A stretch of DNA of 6,299 bases. It comes from Flavobacteriales bacterium (GTDB lineage: Bacteria; Bacteroidota; Bacteroidia; Flavobacteriales_D; CANHHI01). Shown piece after piece: positions 5,653-6,299 of this stretch (within the stretch, counting starts at the first letter, position 1; each line of letters begins with the position of its first letter). Under the pieces are notes generated by a model. That model was not told the DNA's origin and did not search any database. It saw only the letters and a list, made by a program, of their open reading frames with translations. Location: contig CANHHI010000097.1 in the NCBI GenBank assembly GCA_947460225.1, positions 1 through 6,299 of the forward strand. The letters are read 5' to 3'. The translations under genes and the position numbers were made by a program.

Positions 5653-6299
5653 AACCGCACTACTTAGTTTATTTTTTCTTGCCTTTGCAACGCTTTCGGC
5701 AACAGAAGATAGCACAAAAACCATCAACAATACCAAAAAAAAACCAGATTCTTTGCATTTGGTGTTTAAGGAGTTTAGTTTGATTGTTATTTCTGAATTT
5801 AAGAGTGCCAAAGAATTGCAAGAGGCTTGGGTGCTCCGCAAACGCAAACGTCCAGCTAAATATATGGGTATTGGCTTGGGCGTGAGCAGTCTCGTGCACA
5901 ACCAAAAAGGTTTTAGTTTAGACCCTAGTTATTTGCAATTGGACTACACCAAAAGTGTGCACGTTCAGGTGAATTTTTTCGCTTATAAAGTGCGGTTTAG
6001 CAATGATTTTGGACTGGTTTGGGGGGCTGGTTTTAGCTTTAATCACCATAGCTTTAAACAAAAAAATCAAGATTTATTTTTTAGTGCCAGCGAAATAAAA
6101 CACGAGGAGCTTTTTGGCGATAAATACAAACGCTACAACTTCAATGTGTTTGATTTTCACACGCCCTTGCTCTTTGAATATGCACCGATAAAAACCCGTT
6201 TTAGGGTTTCTTTGGGCGTAACTTTGAGTTATCTTTTTTACAATGAATTTGTAAAAATTTATGAAAGTGAAAAATTAGGCACTGTACGGGAAGTGCGCA
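5642..6299 (+). CDS. PorT-like outer-membrane beta-barrel protein, partial (runs off window)
   Basis: The first 219 residues of a secreted protein; the frame is still open at the window end. A signal peptide spans about residues 1-20 (MNIKTALLSLFFLAFATLSA). A linker of about 50 residues with a basic RKRKR patch (66-70) precedes alternating beta strands typical of small eight-strand-type barrels: YMGIGLGVSS (74-83), VHVQVNFFAYKVRF (106-119), FGLVWGAGFSF (123-133), HTPLLFEYAP (173-182) and RFRVSLGVTLSYLF (186-199). This layout matches the PorT-family or OMP_b-brl_2 proteins often encoded right after an ECF sigma and anti-sigma pair in Bacteroidota. The ATG lies inside the end of the anti-sigma gene (11-bp overlap), so the two are probably co-translated. 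It could be a sensor partner of the anti-sigma tail, a target of the sigma factor, or both; this is inference. PorT itself serves type IX secretion, and I do not claim that role here. Confidence 0.85.
   Translation, partial: MNIKTALLSLFFLAFATLSATEDSTKTINNTKKKPDSLHLVFKEFSLIVISEFKSAKELQEAWVLRKRKRPAKYMGIGLGVSSLVHNQKGFSLDPSYLQLDYTKSVHVQVNFFAYKVRFSNDFGLVWGAGFSFNHHSFKQKNQDLFFSASEIKHEELFGDKYKRYNFNVFDFHTPLLFEYAPIKTRFRVSLGVTLSYLFYNEFVKIYESEKLGTVREVR

Overview
The window looks like a piece of a low-GC Bacteroidota chromosome. A SusC/RagA-type TonB-dependent transporter, an ECF sigma factor paired with a PorT-like outer-membrane barrel, and Bacteroidota-style promoters (TTG, about 19 nt, TAnnTTTG) all point the same way. 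I cannot place it below phylum from sequence alone.

Layout. (1) 1-242, minus strand: the N-terminal 80 residues of an unidentified lipoprotein, running off the left edge. (2) 243-851: about 600 bp without a convincing gene. It holds a possible promoter and long leader for the lipoprotein, three clusters of inverted or direct repeats (453-485, 580-616, 621-650), a run of four small hairpins that each have a 3-nt loop (728-793), and a strong intrinsic terminator (794-828) for the next gene. (3) 852-4052, minus strand: a complete SusC-like outer-membrane transporter with its own promoter and terminator, so apparently monocistronic and without a susD neighbour. (4) 4053-4249: a divergent promoter region. 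(5) 4250-6299, plus strand: a translationally coupled operon of ECF sigma factor, single-pass membrane anti-sigma factor and PorT-like outer-membrane beta-barrel protein. The last gene runs off the right edge.

How the parts may work together. The plus-strand trio resembles an envelope-spanning signalling unit: the anti-sigma factor holds the sigma factor at the inner membrane, its periplasmic tail could sense the outer membrane or the barrel protein encoded next to it, and release would activate a regulon. The transporter is transcribed divergently but has a housekeeping-type promoter and no N-terminal STN signalling domain, so nothing in the sequence shows that it is the transducer or a target of this sigma factor. 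The most unusual non-coding feature is the triloop hairpin array downstream of susC: the stem sequences differ from each other while the loop length and, at two of the junctions, an ATTAAA linker are kept.
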